A program made the position numbers and the translations under genes. The notes under the pieces are model-generated. The model saw nothing but the letters and a program-made list of their open reading frames with translations, made no database searches and was not told where the DNA came from. 64,000 bases of DNA from Parasphingorhabdus flavimaris (GTDB taxonomy: Bacteria > Pseudomonadota > Alphaproteobacteria > Sphingomonadales > Sphingomonadaceae), in the NCBI RefSeq assembly GCF_013371215.1, contig NZ_JABWMH010000003.1, forward strand, positions 434,001 to 498,000. Direction: 5' to 3'. How positions within the stretch are numbered: position 1 is the stretch's first letter; every line of letters begins with the position of its first letter. Below are positions 51,064 through 63,129 of this stretch, piece by piece.

Positions 51064-52461
51064 GTGGCGACAATTTCAGCAAAACCGCATGGATATCCCT
51101 ATCAGGAAAGTGCGAATCCGCATTGGGTAAAAACTCCAAGCGAAGATCAACTGGCACATATCCCGGGCGAAAACGGCATCCCGATATTCGGAACAACGCT
51201 GAAGGTTATCAAGGACCCGATCGGTTTCGGCAAATATATGTTCGATCGCTATGGCTCGGTTTACCGCACCTATAGTTTCGGCAAGCAGAATGTCATGCTG
51301 CTCGGAGCGGACGCGACCGAAATGGTGATGTTCAACAAGGACAAGATATTTTCCAGCGAACAGGGCTGGGGCCCGGTTCTGAACAACCTTTTCCCGCGCG
51401 GGCTTATGCTGATGGATTTTGAGCGACACAGAGCCGACCGCAAGGCGCTCTCGGTTGCCTTCAAGCCCGGACCGATGAAGCATCATTGCCAGGTACTCGG
51501 GACCGGCATATTGGAGCGTGTCGCCGAATGGGGCGACACCGAATTCGAATTTTACCCGGCGATAAAATCGCTCTCGCTCGACACCGCGGCCAGCGCCATT
51601 CTCGGCATCCCCTGGGGACCGGAAGCGGACAAGATCAACAAGGCCTTTGTCGATGAAGTCCAGGCTTCGATCGGTATTGCACGCAAGCCGATCCCGTTTA
51701 CGAAAATGTGGAAAGGCGTAAAGGCGCGCGAATATCTGCTCGAATATTTCACCCCGCAGGTGAAGGAACGGCGGGCCAAGGGCGGAGAGGATATCTTCAC
51801 CCAGATTTGTCTGGCAACCCACGAAAATGGCGAGCTGCTGACCGAGGACGAGGTCGTCGACCACATGAACTTCCTGATGATGGCGGCGCATGACACGATC
51901 ACCTCTTCGGCGACCAGCATGGTCTATTTGCTGGCCAGGAATCCCGAATGGCAGGATCGTCTGCGCGAAGAGTGTCTGTCGGTGGCGCCGGCCGGCACGG
52001 TGCTGACCATGGAACAACTGGGCAAGCTCAACCTCACTGAAATGGCGTTCAAGGAGTCGCTTCGCCTGATCCCGCCGGTGCCGAGCATTCCGCGCCGAGC
52101 GCTCAAGGAATTTACTTTCCGCAACTACCGGATACCGGCAGGAACCAACGTCGGTATCAGCCCGCAATTCGTCCACAAGATGGAAAAACACTGGCCCGAT
52201 CCGGAAAAATTCGACCCGCTGCGCTTCACGCCGGAAAACAGTGTCGGACGCCACAAATATGCATGGGTTCCGTTTGGCGGCGGCGCGCATATGTGTCTCG
52301 GTCTGCATTTTGCCTATATGCAGATCAAGATATTGATGCACGCGATGCTGACCCAGAACCGTATCGTCCTGCAGGGCGGGGATGATCACGAACCGGAGTG
52401 GCAGGCCTTTCCGATTCCTCAGCCAAAGGACGGATTGCCTGTCCGGCTTGAACGGCTTTAG
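51064..52461 (+). CDS. Cytochrome P450
   Basis: 465 residues from a GTG behind AGGAG. Signatures in order: I-helix AAHDT (274-278, with the proton-relay Asp-Thr), K-helix ExxR (Glu331-x-x-Arg334), and the heme loop FGGGAHMCLG (404-413) with the heme-ligating Cys411. The N-terminus has no membrane anchor, as in bacterial soluble P450s. Substrate unknown; the lack of a nearby reductase implies a separate ferredoxin system. A lone gene with non-coding DNA on both sides. Confidence 0.95.
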   Translation: MATISAKPHGYPYQESANPHWVKTPSEDQLAHIPGENGIPIFGTTLKVIKDPIGFGKYMFDRYGSVYRTYSFGKQNVMLLGADATEMVMFNKDKIFSSEQGWGPVLNNLFPRGLMLMDFERHRADRKALSVAFKPGPMKHHCQVLGTGILERVAEWGDTEFEFYPAIKSLSLDTAASAILGIPWGPEADKINKAFVDEVQASIGIARKPIPFTKMWKGVKAREYLLEYFTPQVKERRAKGGEDIFTQICLATHENGELLTEDEVVDHMNFLMMAAHDTITSSATSMVYLLARNPEWQDRLREECLSVAPAGTVLTMEQLGKLNLTEMAFKESLRLIPPVPSIPRRALKEFTFRNYRIPAGTNVGISPQFVHKMEKHWPDPEKFDPLRFTPENSVGRHKYAWVPFGGGAHMCLGLHFAYMQIKILMHAMLTQNRIVLQGGDDHEPEWQAFPIPQPKDGLPVRLERL

Positions 52462-52890
52462 TCTAGCGGTTGCGGAATATTGGCGGCCATCACGATGTAG
52501 GCTGCCGTGCGTGGATGGACGGCCACCTGTCTGTTTTTGATCGAGGATATTTTGTTGAACACAAAAATTGACAGGCGAATCCGTCCGTGTCAGTCTCCAA
52601 TTGTAAAATGTAAAATGAGGGGCGCGCACCCGTTCAGGATTCATGTCGTCGAGCCGAACTCTTGTTCAGGCGCAGGAGTAACGCACGGTCAATGATTCGG
52701 GTAAATCTTCTCCCTTGCGGAAAAACAGATGGCAGGCTTGCGGATATGTTCGCCGGTCGAAGCCAGACGAGGGGGCAATCGTCGGAAGGCCTGTACAGCT
52801 TCAATCAAATGCGGTTCGGCAGGCATTCTGCCCGGTCGCGAAATCCTTCTCCGTCCAAGGAGCAGAGGATAAGATAATAGGGGATAGAAC
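52462..52890. other. Non-coding gap between P450 and DUF4345 gene
   Basis: About 430 bases with no convincing ORF. A TTGACA-like hexamer lies at 52568-52573 without a matching -10. An imperfect dyad TGACA...TGTCA (52569-52592) could be an operator. A tandem TGTAAAA repeat sits near 52602-52615. None identifies a regulator. Confidence 0.4.
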
Positions 52891-53262
52891 ATGATTGCCT
52901 TTCGCATTGTCACCATATTGATCGGCTTCATTCCGCTTTGGTTCGGGATCAACGGTGTGTTTTTCGGCGCGGCAGAGCATATGGCCGGCGAGCCTTTCAG
53001 CAGCGCGATGGACAATCAATATCGTTATCTTTCCGGCGTCTACATCGGGGTCGCGCTGATGATATTCTACAGTTCCGGCGATATCAGGCGCAGAGGTGAT
53101 CTCTTCCGCTTTGCCATCATCGCCATCTTCATCGGCGGCTGCGCGCGGGCGATCTCCTATCTTACGGTTGGCGCCCCGCCGACCGAACAATTCGCCGGGA
53201 TGGTGGTCGAATTGCTGGCCCCTCTATTGCTGCTCTGGCGGGTACGGGCGGTACGATACTAG
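52891..53262 (+). CDS. DUF4345 family membrane protein
   Basis: 123 residues with four membrane segments (about 4-25, 45-62, 70-88 and 100-118). The second carries RYLSGVYIGVALMIFYSS, and the others FRFAIIAIFIGGCARAISYL and FAGMVVELLAPLLLLWRVR. This arrangement of a small four-helix protein with a conserved R-x-L-S-G segment matches DUF4345. Function unknown; usually found alone or beside transport or redox genes. AGGGGATAG lies before the ATG. Convergent with uvrA. Confidence 0.8.
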   Translation: MIAFRIVTILIGFIPLWFGINGVFFGAAEHMAGEPFSSAMDNQYRYLSGVYIGVALMIFYSSGDIRRRGDLFRFAIIAIFIGGCARAISYLTVGAPPTEQFAGMVVELLAPLLLLWRVRAVRY

Positions 53263-53312
53263 GCGAGGGGGCCTGAACCGACAGGCCGGAACGCTTCCCC
53301 CTGGATCGCCGG

Positions 53313-56360
<3,048 letters not shown>

Positions 56361-56549
56361 GCGGATGCTTTGCAGAAGATGCCGGAGAGAGTCCAGCGGG
56401 CCAATGGGACAGGGTGATCTGCGCTATATGTTCAATGTTTGTTCCGTTTTCAAGAGGGAGTTTTTTGGCGAGGCGTGATGGGGGTCACGGGTGTTGGGGG
56501 CCAAAGCGAAGCAACAATCCGCGCACTGTTCAATTTCATGAGGTGCCAA

Positions 56550-57416
56550 ATGAAAAATCCGCTCTTACTCGCAATTTCGACTTCGATGCTCGCGGGGTGC
56601 GCGACTGCTAGCTTTTCGCCCCCGTCGACTAATTTGGCCAATGTGATGGAAACCCGAGGGAGTAATCGCTCCGTTAGCCAAAGCTGCAAATCCTTTGAAA
56701 AGCTCTCTTCTGGACAGCCTATACCGATACTTGAAACTGTAGATGGTGCTCGCAGTTTGATAAATAACTTCATTTTGATGTACAGATGCCGAGCGCACAG
56801 TGCCGCAAATGGTCGGCAAATTTTTGAGATACCTGCATTTCTAACAGCGGTAGGCACAATTACCGCCACCGCATTTGGCGCTGGATCGGATGTTTCGGTT
56901 GCAGGTGGTTCTGCCGCTGCAGTCCTAAATGGTGCTAAAGGCTACTACAGCCCAAAGCAAAAAGCAGATATTTTCGACAGTTCCCTTGATGCCTTGATTT
57001 GCATAAAAATGGAAGCTGTCGGAATTGATGGTTTTGAAATCAAGAAGGTCCAGCAGGAGGCTGCTAAACAAGCAAAAGCTGCCGGGAACAAAGGTCGCTC
57101 TAATGGCGTCGAAATTGGTCCCGAAACGCAATATTATGATTTGATCTCTGCATCTCTGTTGTCAGTTGAGCGAGTGCTTGCTCAACGGCTGAGTGCGGTC
57201 GGAGTCTATGATCCTGCGGGTGTGGTAGCAGAGATTAAGCAGCTATCTGAGGAAATTGCGGAAGCGGAATCGGTGCCATCTGTTTCGGCCGCTCAAAACA
57301 AAACTCAACCCATGCAGCTATCTGCGTCAGAAAAGGCTACCGCTACACAAACTTTGGTTGAGATAAAATCCTTGCGGCCAAAGTTGCAAAGCTGCGTTGT
57401 CAGAGCAAAGCTTTAG
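56550..57416 (+). CDS. Hypothetical lipoprotein, AT-richer than neighbours
   Basis: 288 residues from an ATG preceded by GAGGTG; longer frames upstream (56439) lack a good start. Lipobox MLAGCATAS gives the acylated Cys at 17. The mature protein has a hydrophobic Gly/Ala-rich centre (TAVGTITATAFGAGSDVSVAGGSAAAVLNG) and coiled, charged C-terminal stretches (AEIKQLSEEIAEAES, SASEKATATQTLVEIKSLRPKL). No family recognised. Codon use is visibly more A/T-rich than in uvrA or the flavoprotein, suggesting transfer. Confidence 0.68.
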   Translation: MKNPLLLAISTSMLAGCATASFSPPSTNLANVMETRGSNRSVSQSCKSFEKLSSGQPIPILETVDGARSLINNFILMYRCRAHSAANGRQIFEIPAFLTAVGTITATAFGAGSDVSVAGGSAAAVLNGAKGYYSPKQKADIFDSSLDALICIKMEAVGIDGFEIKKVQQEAAKQAKAAGNKGRSNGVEIGPETQYYDLISASLLSVERVLAQRLSAVGVYDPAGVVAEIKQLSEEIAEAESVPSVSAAQNKTQPMQLSASEKATATQTLVEIKSLRPKLQSCVVRAKL

Positions 57417-57512
57417 TTGTCCAGATTGATCCGCTAGCGTCTCACTTTGGTCGATTATCGAAATTCAAAACGAACGGGCTCTGCTCGACATTTCAGATTC
57501 TTTTTTTACACT

Positions 57513-59537
57513 TCAACCCATAACCCGCCCAAAAACCGCACGATAGCGCTCAAAAAACCCAACCATCTCCGGCGACCTTTTGCTCTTCATGTCGCAAAAG
57601 AACTTCCGGTTCCACCCCTTCGCGGTACCCAGATGGATCATCGCGTAAACATAGGCGAGTAACCCTGCCGAAAACGCAAAAGCCGCGCCCACGCCGGCCG
57701 CTGCCCACACAACTGCCGCCACAACCGGATAAGCCAGCACCGGAAAGCTGATCGCCTTGCGGTAATTGAATATTGCCTTGCTCTCTCTGGTCGGCAATCC
57801 GAATTTCCCGACCAGCGTCGAGGTAAACGGCAGGCGGTTGTGGATGATCGCGGCGGGGACCTTGACCCACCACGGCACCGGCGCGAGCAGGATCGTGCCG
57901 AGCGCGAGCAGTTCGAAAAACGGGTAGCGGATGACCAGCAGCGCCAGCACCTTGTAATCGTGATATTGTTTTGCGGTGTGGCTGAGCAGCTCGTCGACGC
58001 CGTCGACCGCATAGCGGCCGGTCTCGCGGAAGCGGAAGACATTGTTCGGATACATATAATATTTCATCAGACCCTTGAGGCCGGGCGTGTCGCTGCGTTT
58101 CGGGCGGATGCCGAGTAGTCGGGCGACCTCGTCGGTATAAGTGCCGTACCAGACCAGATGGTCGGTCTTGCTCTCTGGCCGTTTGGCATAATAGTTCGCG
58201 TTATAGTTCGCGATCCGCTGCTCGATATTGGCGTTGATGCCGTTGCGGAATTCCGGATCGCTGATCATCCGGTGGACCAACAGGCACTGCATCTCGCTGA
58301 TATTGTTGAGCCCGCCGGTGAACGGACGGGTGAAGCCTATGGTGTATATGTTGCGCAGGCGGGGGGATATCACGCCGAGAAACTGCTGCCGCGTCTTGTA
58401 GATGAAATGCTCCGACGCGCGGTCGCCGCACAGCCGGATTTCGGGGATATTGGGCACTTCCTGGTCGCCGTCGATGATCTCGTCAAACGTCGCCGTCTCG
58501 CCGCCCTCGGTCAGCGTCATCGCTTCGCGGTCAAGCGTGGCGACCGCCTTGTCCCACAATTTCACATGGCCATGTTCGAGGAAGAAGGGCAGGTCGTTGA
58601 TCAGATAGCCGTCGCTGATCTTCTGCTCGAGTGTGTCGTCGCAATAGAGTTTGTAGACATCGATCGGCCAATATTTGATCGCGATATGGCCGTTTTCAAT
58701 CGGTGCCCTGGCTTCGAAAAAGGTCCGGAGACTTTCGTGCGGCCGGATGCTTCTGGGGTGGCGCACGCCGAGGCTGTTGCGGTCGAAAAGCTTCGCAAAC
58801 CAGCGGTGGATCAGGCCGTGGATATAGCCGCCGTCGATGAAGGCGCGATAGCTCCATTTGCTGACTTCGGAGAAATTATGGCATTCGAGCTGGTCGAGCG
58901 GGACGAAACGCGGGCCGTCGTCGAACGGCGAGAAGGTGGCGAACATCTTGTCGAGCATGATGAAGCCGTTGGTGACCAGATGCACTTTGGCGCCATGAGC
59001 GACCAGCTTGGCAATCAGCAGATTCGAGCTGTCGCCGGTCGAGGTGATCGCGACATTCTTGCCGGCATAGCTGGCATCAATTTTGATCTGCTTGAGATTG
59101 GCATTCATCTGCCGCCGGAAAGCGGTGGCGACGACGACATGCTGCGCGCGGAACTGCTCGCCACTCTCTAGGCGGACAATGCTGTGATCCGGATGATTGT
59201 CGATACTGCCGACCCGCCCGTGGTGGATATGGTCGGCGTAGCGCGCGGCATATTTCTTGTGGATCGCGTAAAATTCGCGGGCGGTCGGGAAACCGTCGGT
59301 GAAATCCTCGCCTTGCTCCCTGAGCATGTCGACCAGCTCGAAGGAATAGACGCTGCTCTGCAGGGAACTGACCAGATCGAAATCCAGCGCATCCGACGCT
59401 TCCAGCTGCTGCCAGATCGGGGTCATTTCCGACACCATCAGCCAGCGGATCCCGCTGGCGTCCAGCTCTCGGACCAGCGGCATGGTCGAAAAGCCGCCGC
59501 CGACGATCAGGACATCAATTTCACGCGTTTGCACCAT
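57513..59537 (-). CDS. FAD-dependent monooxygenase-like flavoprotein with C-terminal membrane segment
   Basis: 674 residues from the ATG with AGGGGGAC upstream. The N-terminal FAD motif is IDVLIVGGGFST (7-18; third Gly missing), with a second Rossmann-like site ITSTGDSSNLLIAKL (about 165-179). The region 20-430 resembles FMO-type enzymes with FDEIIDGDQEVPNIPEI and TIGFTRPFTGGLNN. The C-terminus (~530-640) is hydrophobic with possible membrane helices (LALLVIRYPFFELLALGTILL, FPVLAYPVVAAVVWAAAGVGAAFAFSAGLLAYVYAM). Substrate unknown. It may be membrane-bound, unlike the two soluble monooxygenases at 11803 and 13814. Confidence 0.8.
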   Translation of the reverse strand: MVQTREIDVLIVGGGFSTMPLVRELDASGIRWLMVSEMTPIWQQLEASDALDFDLVSSLQSSVYSFELVDMLREQGEDFTDGFPTAREFYAIHKKYAARYADHIHHGRVGSIDNHPDHSIVRLESGEQFRAQHVVVATAFRRQMNANLKQIKIDASYAGKNVAITSTGDSSNLLIAKLVAHGAKVHLVTNGFIMLDKMFATFSPFDDGPRFVPLDQLECHNFSEVSKWSYRAFIDGGYIHGLIHRWFAKLFDRNSLGVRHPRSIRPHESLRTFFEARAPIENGHIAIKYWPIDVYKLYCDDTLEQKISDGYLINDLPFFLEHGHVKLWDKAVATLDREAMTLTEGGETATFDEIIDGDQEVPNIPEIRLCGDRASEHFIYKTRQQFLGVISPRLRNIYTIGFTRPFTGGLNNISEMQCLLVHRMISDPEFRNGINANIEQRIANYNANYYAKRPESKTDHLVWYGTYTDEVARLLGIRPKRSDTPGLKGLMKYYMYPNNVFRFRETGRYAVDGVDELLSHTAKQYHDYKVLALLVIRYPFFELLALGTILLAPVPWWVKVPAAIIHNRLPFTSTLVGKFGLPTRESKAIFNYRKAISFPVLAYPVVAAVVWAAAGVGAAFAFSAGLLAYVYAMIHLGTAKGWNRKFFCDMKSKRSPEMVGFFERYRAVFGRVMG

Positions 59538-59818
59538 ATTCGTCCCCCTGCAGCGATCCGCTGTTGTCACTTCTGGTAAACGCTCGCAGCCGCAAAACCA
59601 ATGTTCATTTCGCCGTGACGGGCGTTTCGGAAAGGATTTCTGTCCGATTTTGGGAAATCAGGGCTTTCCGCTTTTTCATCGACGGTCAATTGCCGTTGGT
59701 CGAATGAAAGCCGGAACGGCGCGCGCCTGTGTTATGCTGCGACCAGCCGAGTGATGACCCGGATACAGCGCAAAAGCTCCCGGGTCGTATCGAAGCTCAA
59801 CCACGGGGGGATGGCGTC

Positions 59819-60442
59819 ATGATGCGACATCGCAAACAGCTGGACCGGAGAAAATTGCCTACCGCATGGGCAAGCTCCATTCTCCGGGTCCGCCGGGCCG
59901 CCGTCCGCCCCCTATTGGGCGCGGCCCTTGCGACGCTTCTGGTGCCATCCCCTTTGGTTGCGCAGCAAGCGGCGCCTGCCGCGGTCTCTCCTGCGCCCGC
60001 GGCCTGCGCCACCGGCGATCACCGCGCTTTCGACTTCTGGATCGGTATATGGGATGTAACCGCCGCCGGACAGGACCAGCCCACGGCGGTAAGCCGCATA
60101 TCGGCTGAACATGGCGGCTGCGCCATTCGCGAGGACTATGCCACCAAGGGCGGCTATACCGGTATGAGCATCAGCTTCTTCGACGCAGCCCGGAAAAAAT
60201 GGCACCAGACGTGGATGGGCGTCGATGGCGCGGCGCTATATGCCGAAGGTGGCATCAATGACCGGGGCGAGATGGTGCTCAGCAACCGGAATACGCCTTA
60301 TTATCAGGCGGGTGCCGCAATCAACCGGATCACCTGGACACCCCGAGCGGACGGCAGCGTTCGGCAGCACTGGCAGGCATCACAGGATGGCGGCGAGACA
60401 TGGCGCACGGTTTTTGACGGGCTCTATGTGAAAAAGCGCTGA
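59819..60442 (+). CDS. Secreted protein, DUF1579-like beta-barrel
   Basis: 207 residues from the ATG with GGGGGG upstream. An N-terminal basic/hydrophobic signal region (VRPLLGAALATLLVPSPLVAQQ) is followed by an Ala/Pro linker. The mature domain begins with HRAFDFWIGIWDV, a motif characteristic of DUF1579-type lipocalin-like beta barrels, and includes repeating strand motifs (GMSISFFDAARKKWHQTWMGVDGAALYAEGG). Probably periplasmic; may bind a small ligand. Divergent from the flavoprotein gene by about 280 bases. Confidence 0.78.
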   Translation: MMRHRKQLDRRKLPTAWASSILRVRRAAVRPLLGAALATLLVPSPLVAQQAAPAAVSPAPAACATGDHRAFDFWIGIWDVTAAGQDQPTAVSRISAEHGGCAIREDYATKGGYTGMSISFFDAARKKWHQTWMGVDGAALYAEGGINDRGEMVLSNRNTPYYQAGAAINRITWTPRADGSVRQHWQASQDGGETWRTVFDGLYVKKR

Positions 60443-60546
60443 TTGCAGGGCGTTGTTCGAAGAGCGTGTGCGGCAAGTCCGTTGGAAGCGGTGAAGACGC
60501 TTGTAACTTTTTCCCGACGAAGATAAAAATACCGGCGGGGGTCCTG

Positions 60547-61179
60547 ATGAAAGGACTGAATATGTGGCACGGAAAAATATTCTGCTTCAGCGCGCTTCTG
60601 ACGGCGCTGTTTTCGAGCGGCACGGCGACAGCACAGGAACCGGATATCGATTGCGAGAGTGCCAAGCGCTATCTGGTCGAGCAATATGACCGGTCTGATC
60701 CGGCGACCAACGAAAAATATTACGAAATATGGTCCAGCGCGCAATGCGTGCGGGCGCGGGAAAATGCAGAATTACATGTCGATCCCGACATTGCATCGAA
60801 CGAGCAATTTATCAGGAGCCTCAGCCAGGATTATGATGCGCGACTGGCTCAGCTTCCGGCCATATGCCAGTCGATTGTCGACAATCGGTGGTCTCAGGCC
60901 AGCGAGAAGTTCAGATTGCAGCAGAAAAAGAGCGAGCTGCTGGCCTCGTGTATCCGCAACCGGCAGCATTCGGTTCGGGCAGAATATCTGAATCGGCTGA
61001 ACAAGGAAGCGGCAGCACAATTTGTCGAGAAACAGCGATTGAACCGCGAGCAAATAGCCGCTGACGAAGCTGCCGATGCCATGCGGCGCGCCGAGTATGA
61101 AAAGAAAATGGAACAATGGCGCGATGCGGTAAAGCGATGCGAAGCCGGAGACGTGCGCTATTGCTCGTCAGGATTGTGA
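60547..61179 (+). CDS. Hypothetical secreted protein with C-terminal coiled coil
   Basis: 210 residues with a signal peptide (FCFSALLTALFSSGTATAQE). The mature protein contains scattered Cys residues (DCESAKRYL, SSAQCVRARE, AICQSIV, LLASCIRN, and CSSGL at the end) and a long Lys/Glu/Arg-rich helix (RLNKEAAAQFVEKQRLNREQIAADEAADAMRRAEYEKKMEQW) suggesting a coiled coil. No family recognised. It lies about 100 bases after the DUF1579-like gene on the same strand. Confidence 0.65.
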   Translation: MKGLNMWHGKIFCFSALLTALFSSGTATAQEPDIDCESAKRYLVEQYDRSDPATNEKYYEIWSSAQCVRARENAELHVDPDIASNEQFIRSLSQDYDARLAQLPAICQSIVDNRWSQASEKFRLQQKKSELLASCIRNRQHSVRAEYLNRLNKEAAAQFVEKQRLNREQIAADEAADAMRRAEYEKKMEQWRDAVKRCEAGDVRYCSSGL

Positions 61180-61214
61180 GACAGCCGGCGTCGGGACAGG
61201 GCTGACGGCCGCTT

Positions 61215-61883
61215 CTACTCTGCCATCAAGTCCCGCACGAATCCGATCAGGCCGGTTTGCCGCGCACGGCGCATCCGTTCGGTGGCGAGGATCTGCTTTA
61301 CCTTGGCAAAGCAGGCCTCGAGATCGTCGTTGATCAGGACATAGTCATAGCCGTCCCAATGGCTGATCTCGCTGGTTGCGCGCTGCATCCGGCTTTCGAT
61401 GATTTCCGGTGAATCGGTGTTGCGGCTGTCCAGACGGCTCCGCAATTCGCCGAGCGTGGGCGGCAGGATGAACACCCGGACGACATCCTGTCCGGCGCGT
61501 TGATAGAGTTGCTGCGTGCCCTGCCAGTCGATATCGAACAGGACATCCTGTCCGTCCGCCAGACTCTCGTTCACCGGCACCGCAGGCGTTCCATAGCGGT
61601 GCCCGAAGACGGTGGCATATTCCAGGAAGCTGTGGTCGGCGACCATCTCTTCGAATTCCTCACCGCTGACGAAATAATAATCCTTGCCATGTTCCTCGCC
61701 GGGCCGTTTGGCGCGGGTTGTGACGGAGACGGACATCGCGATTTCATCGTCGGCCTGAAGCAGCATGCTGGCCAGCGTCGACTTTCCAGCGCCCGAGGGC
61801 GAGGAAAGCACGAACAGCAAGCCGCGACGGCTCAGCTCGCGATGATCATTGTCGATGTTCTGGGAAGAAATATTGTCGGCCAT
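61215..61883 (-). CDS. gmk: Guanylate kinase
   Basis: 222 residues from the ATG at 61883 (MADNIS); in-frame starts at 61910 and 61964 would add 9 or 27 residues not needed by the family. The P-loop SSPSGAGKSTLA is preceded by LLFVL. The GMP-binding segments (SVSVTTRAKRPGEEHGKDYYFVS and LEYATVFGHRYGTP) and the IDWQGTQQL and RLDSRNTDSPE (lid) blocks are present. It phosphorylates GMP to GDP with ATP, in the cytoplasm. Convergent with the secreted-protein gene. Confidence 0.95.
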   Translation of the reverse strand: MADNISSQNIDNDHRELSRRGLLFVLSSPSGAGKSTLASMLLQADDEIAMSVSVTTRAKRPGEEHGKDYYFVSGEEFEEMVADHSFLEYATVFGHRYGTPAVPVNESLADGQDVLFDIDWQGTQQLYQRAGQDVVRVFILPPTLGELRSRLDSRNTDSPEIIESRMQRATSEISHWDGYDYVLINDDLEACFAKVKQILATERMRRARQTGLIGFVRDLMAE

Positions 61884-62007
61884 ATCGGCTATTGGCCGAG
61901 AAGGGCGCATGGCGTCAAGATTCAAGATGCCCTTATGACGTTTTATTGTTGCCGCTCCGTGCAATCATCCTGATGACAGTCTGGTAAATTGCGGCTATTC
62001 GCAGATC

Positions 62008-63126
62008 ATGTTTCAGGGACGCATCAGCACCATATTTTTCGCGATCGGGATAACGATCATGGTCGGCTGGCTGTTTTACGTCGGCAAGGACATCATATTG
62101 CCGATCGTGACAGCGGTCATCCTGCTGCAGATCCTCTATGCCGCCAGCGCCACCGTCGCGCGCATCCCCGGATTGGGCATGACGCCCTTGTGGCTGCGGG
62201 CCACGCTGGCCCTCATCGGTGTGCTGGCTCTGCTTTTCGCGATGACCCGGATGCTGGTAGCCAGCCTGCAGAATCTCGTGCCGTCGCTGCCGGTCTACCA
62301 GCGCAATCTGGAAAATCTGTTTGCGGCATGGTTCCCGGCTCCGGCCACCGGCGGGATCGGCCAGCCGCAGGTTTCCGAATTGATGGCATCGCCGTCCGCG
62401 ATATTCGACCGCGGTACCGAAGCGGTCGCCAAGGCGGTTAGCGAATTCGCGACCAGATTTTTCACCGAGATAGATATTGCCGCGCTCGCCCAGTCTTTAT
62501 TGTCCTCGCTGACCAGCTTCGGCGGTTTCCTCTTCATCACGATATTATATGCTTCGTTCCTGCTCAGCGAGATCACCGGATTTCCCGAAAAGGTGCGCCG
62601 GGCCTTCGGTTCCGACAGCGCGTCGACCGATACGCTCAACATGTTCACGCGGATCAACCATGATATCGGCAGCTATCTTGCGACCAAGACGCTGATCAAT
62701 ATCATCCTCGGCGTTGTCTGCTGGTTGATATTGCGGATACTGGGTGTCGAATATGCCGCTCTGTGGGCGATTATCATCGGCCTGCTCAACTATATCCCCT
62801 ATATCGGGTCCTTTGTCGGCGTAGCCTTTCCGGCGCTGTTTGCCGTGGCCCAGTTCGGCAGCCTGACGGTTCCGTTGATCGCCACCGGCCTGATGACCGC
62901 GGCGCAGGTGGTTATCGGCAATATCGTCGAGCCGAAGATGCTCAGCAAGTCGGTCAATCTCAGCCCGATGGTGGTGCTCGTGTCTTTGGCGATCTGGAGC
63001 AGCCTGTGGGGCATTCCCGGAGCGATACTGGCGGTGCCGTTCACAACCATCTTGATGATCGTGCTCGCCCGCCGGCCCGGCACCCGCCCGATTGCGGCGC
63101 TGCTCTCCAGCGATGGTAATGTCTAG
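62008..63126 (+). CDS. AI-2E family transporter (PerM/YdiK-like)
   Basis: 372 residues. The AI-2E/UPF0118 pattern is clear: about eight membrane helices in two groups, with the conserved C-terminal block (ALWAIIIGLLNYIPYIGSFVGVAFPAL, GNIVEPKMLSKSVNLSPMVVLVSLAIWSSLWGIPGAILAVPFT). The function of this family is uncertain: some members export AI-2, others are sodium/proton antiporters or metabolite exporters. Starts divergently from gmk with a short gap. No frameshift. Confidence 0.92.
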   Translation: MFQGRISTIFFAIGITIMVGWLFYVGKDIILPIVTAVILLQILYAASATVARIPGLGMTPLWLRATLALIGVLALLFAMTRMLVASLQNLVPSLPVYQRNLENLFAAWFPAPATGGIGQPQVSELMASPSAIFDRGTEAVAKAVSEFATRFFTEIDIAALAQSLLSSLTSFGGFLFITILYASFLLSEITGFPEKVRRAFGSDSASTDTLNMFTRINHDIGSYLATKTLINIILGVVCWLILRILGVEYAALWAIIIGLLNYIPYIGSFVGVAFPALFAVAQFGSLTVPLIATGLMTAAQVVIGNIVEPKMLSKSVNLSPMVVLVSLAIWSSLWGIPGAILAVPFTTILMIVLARRPGTRPIAALLSSDGNV

Positions 63127-63129
63127 GCT

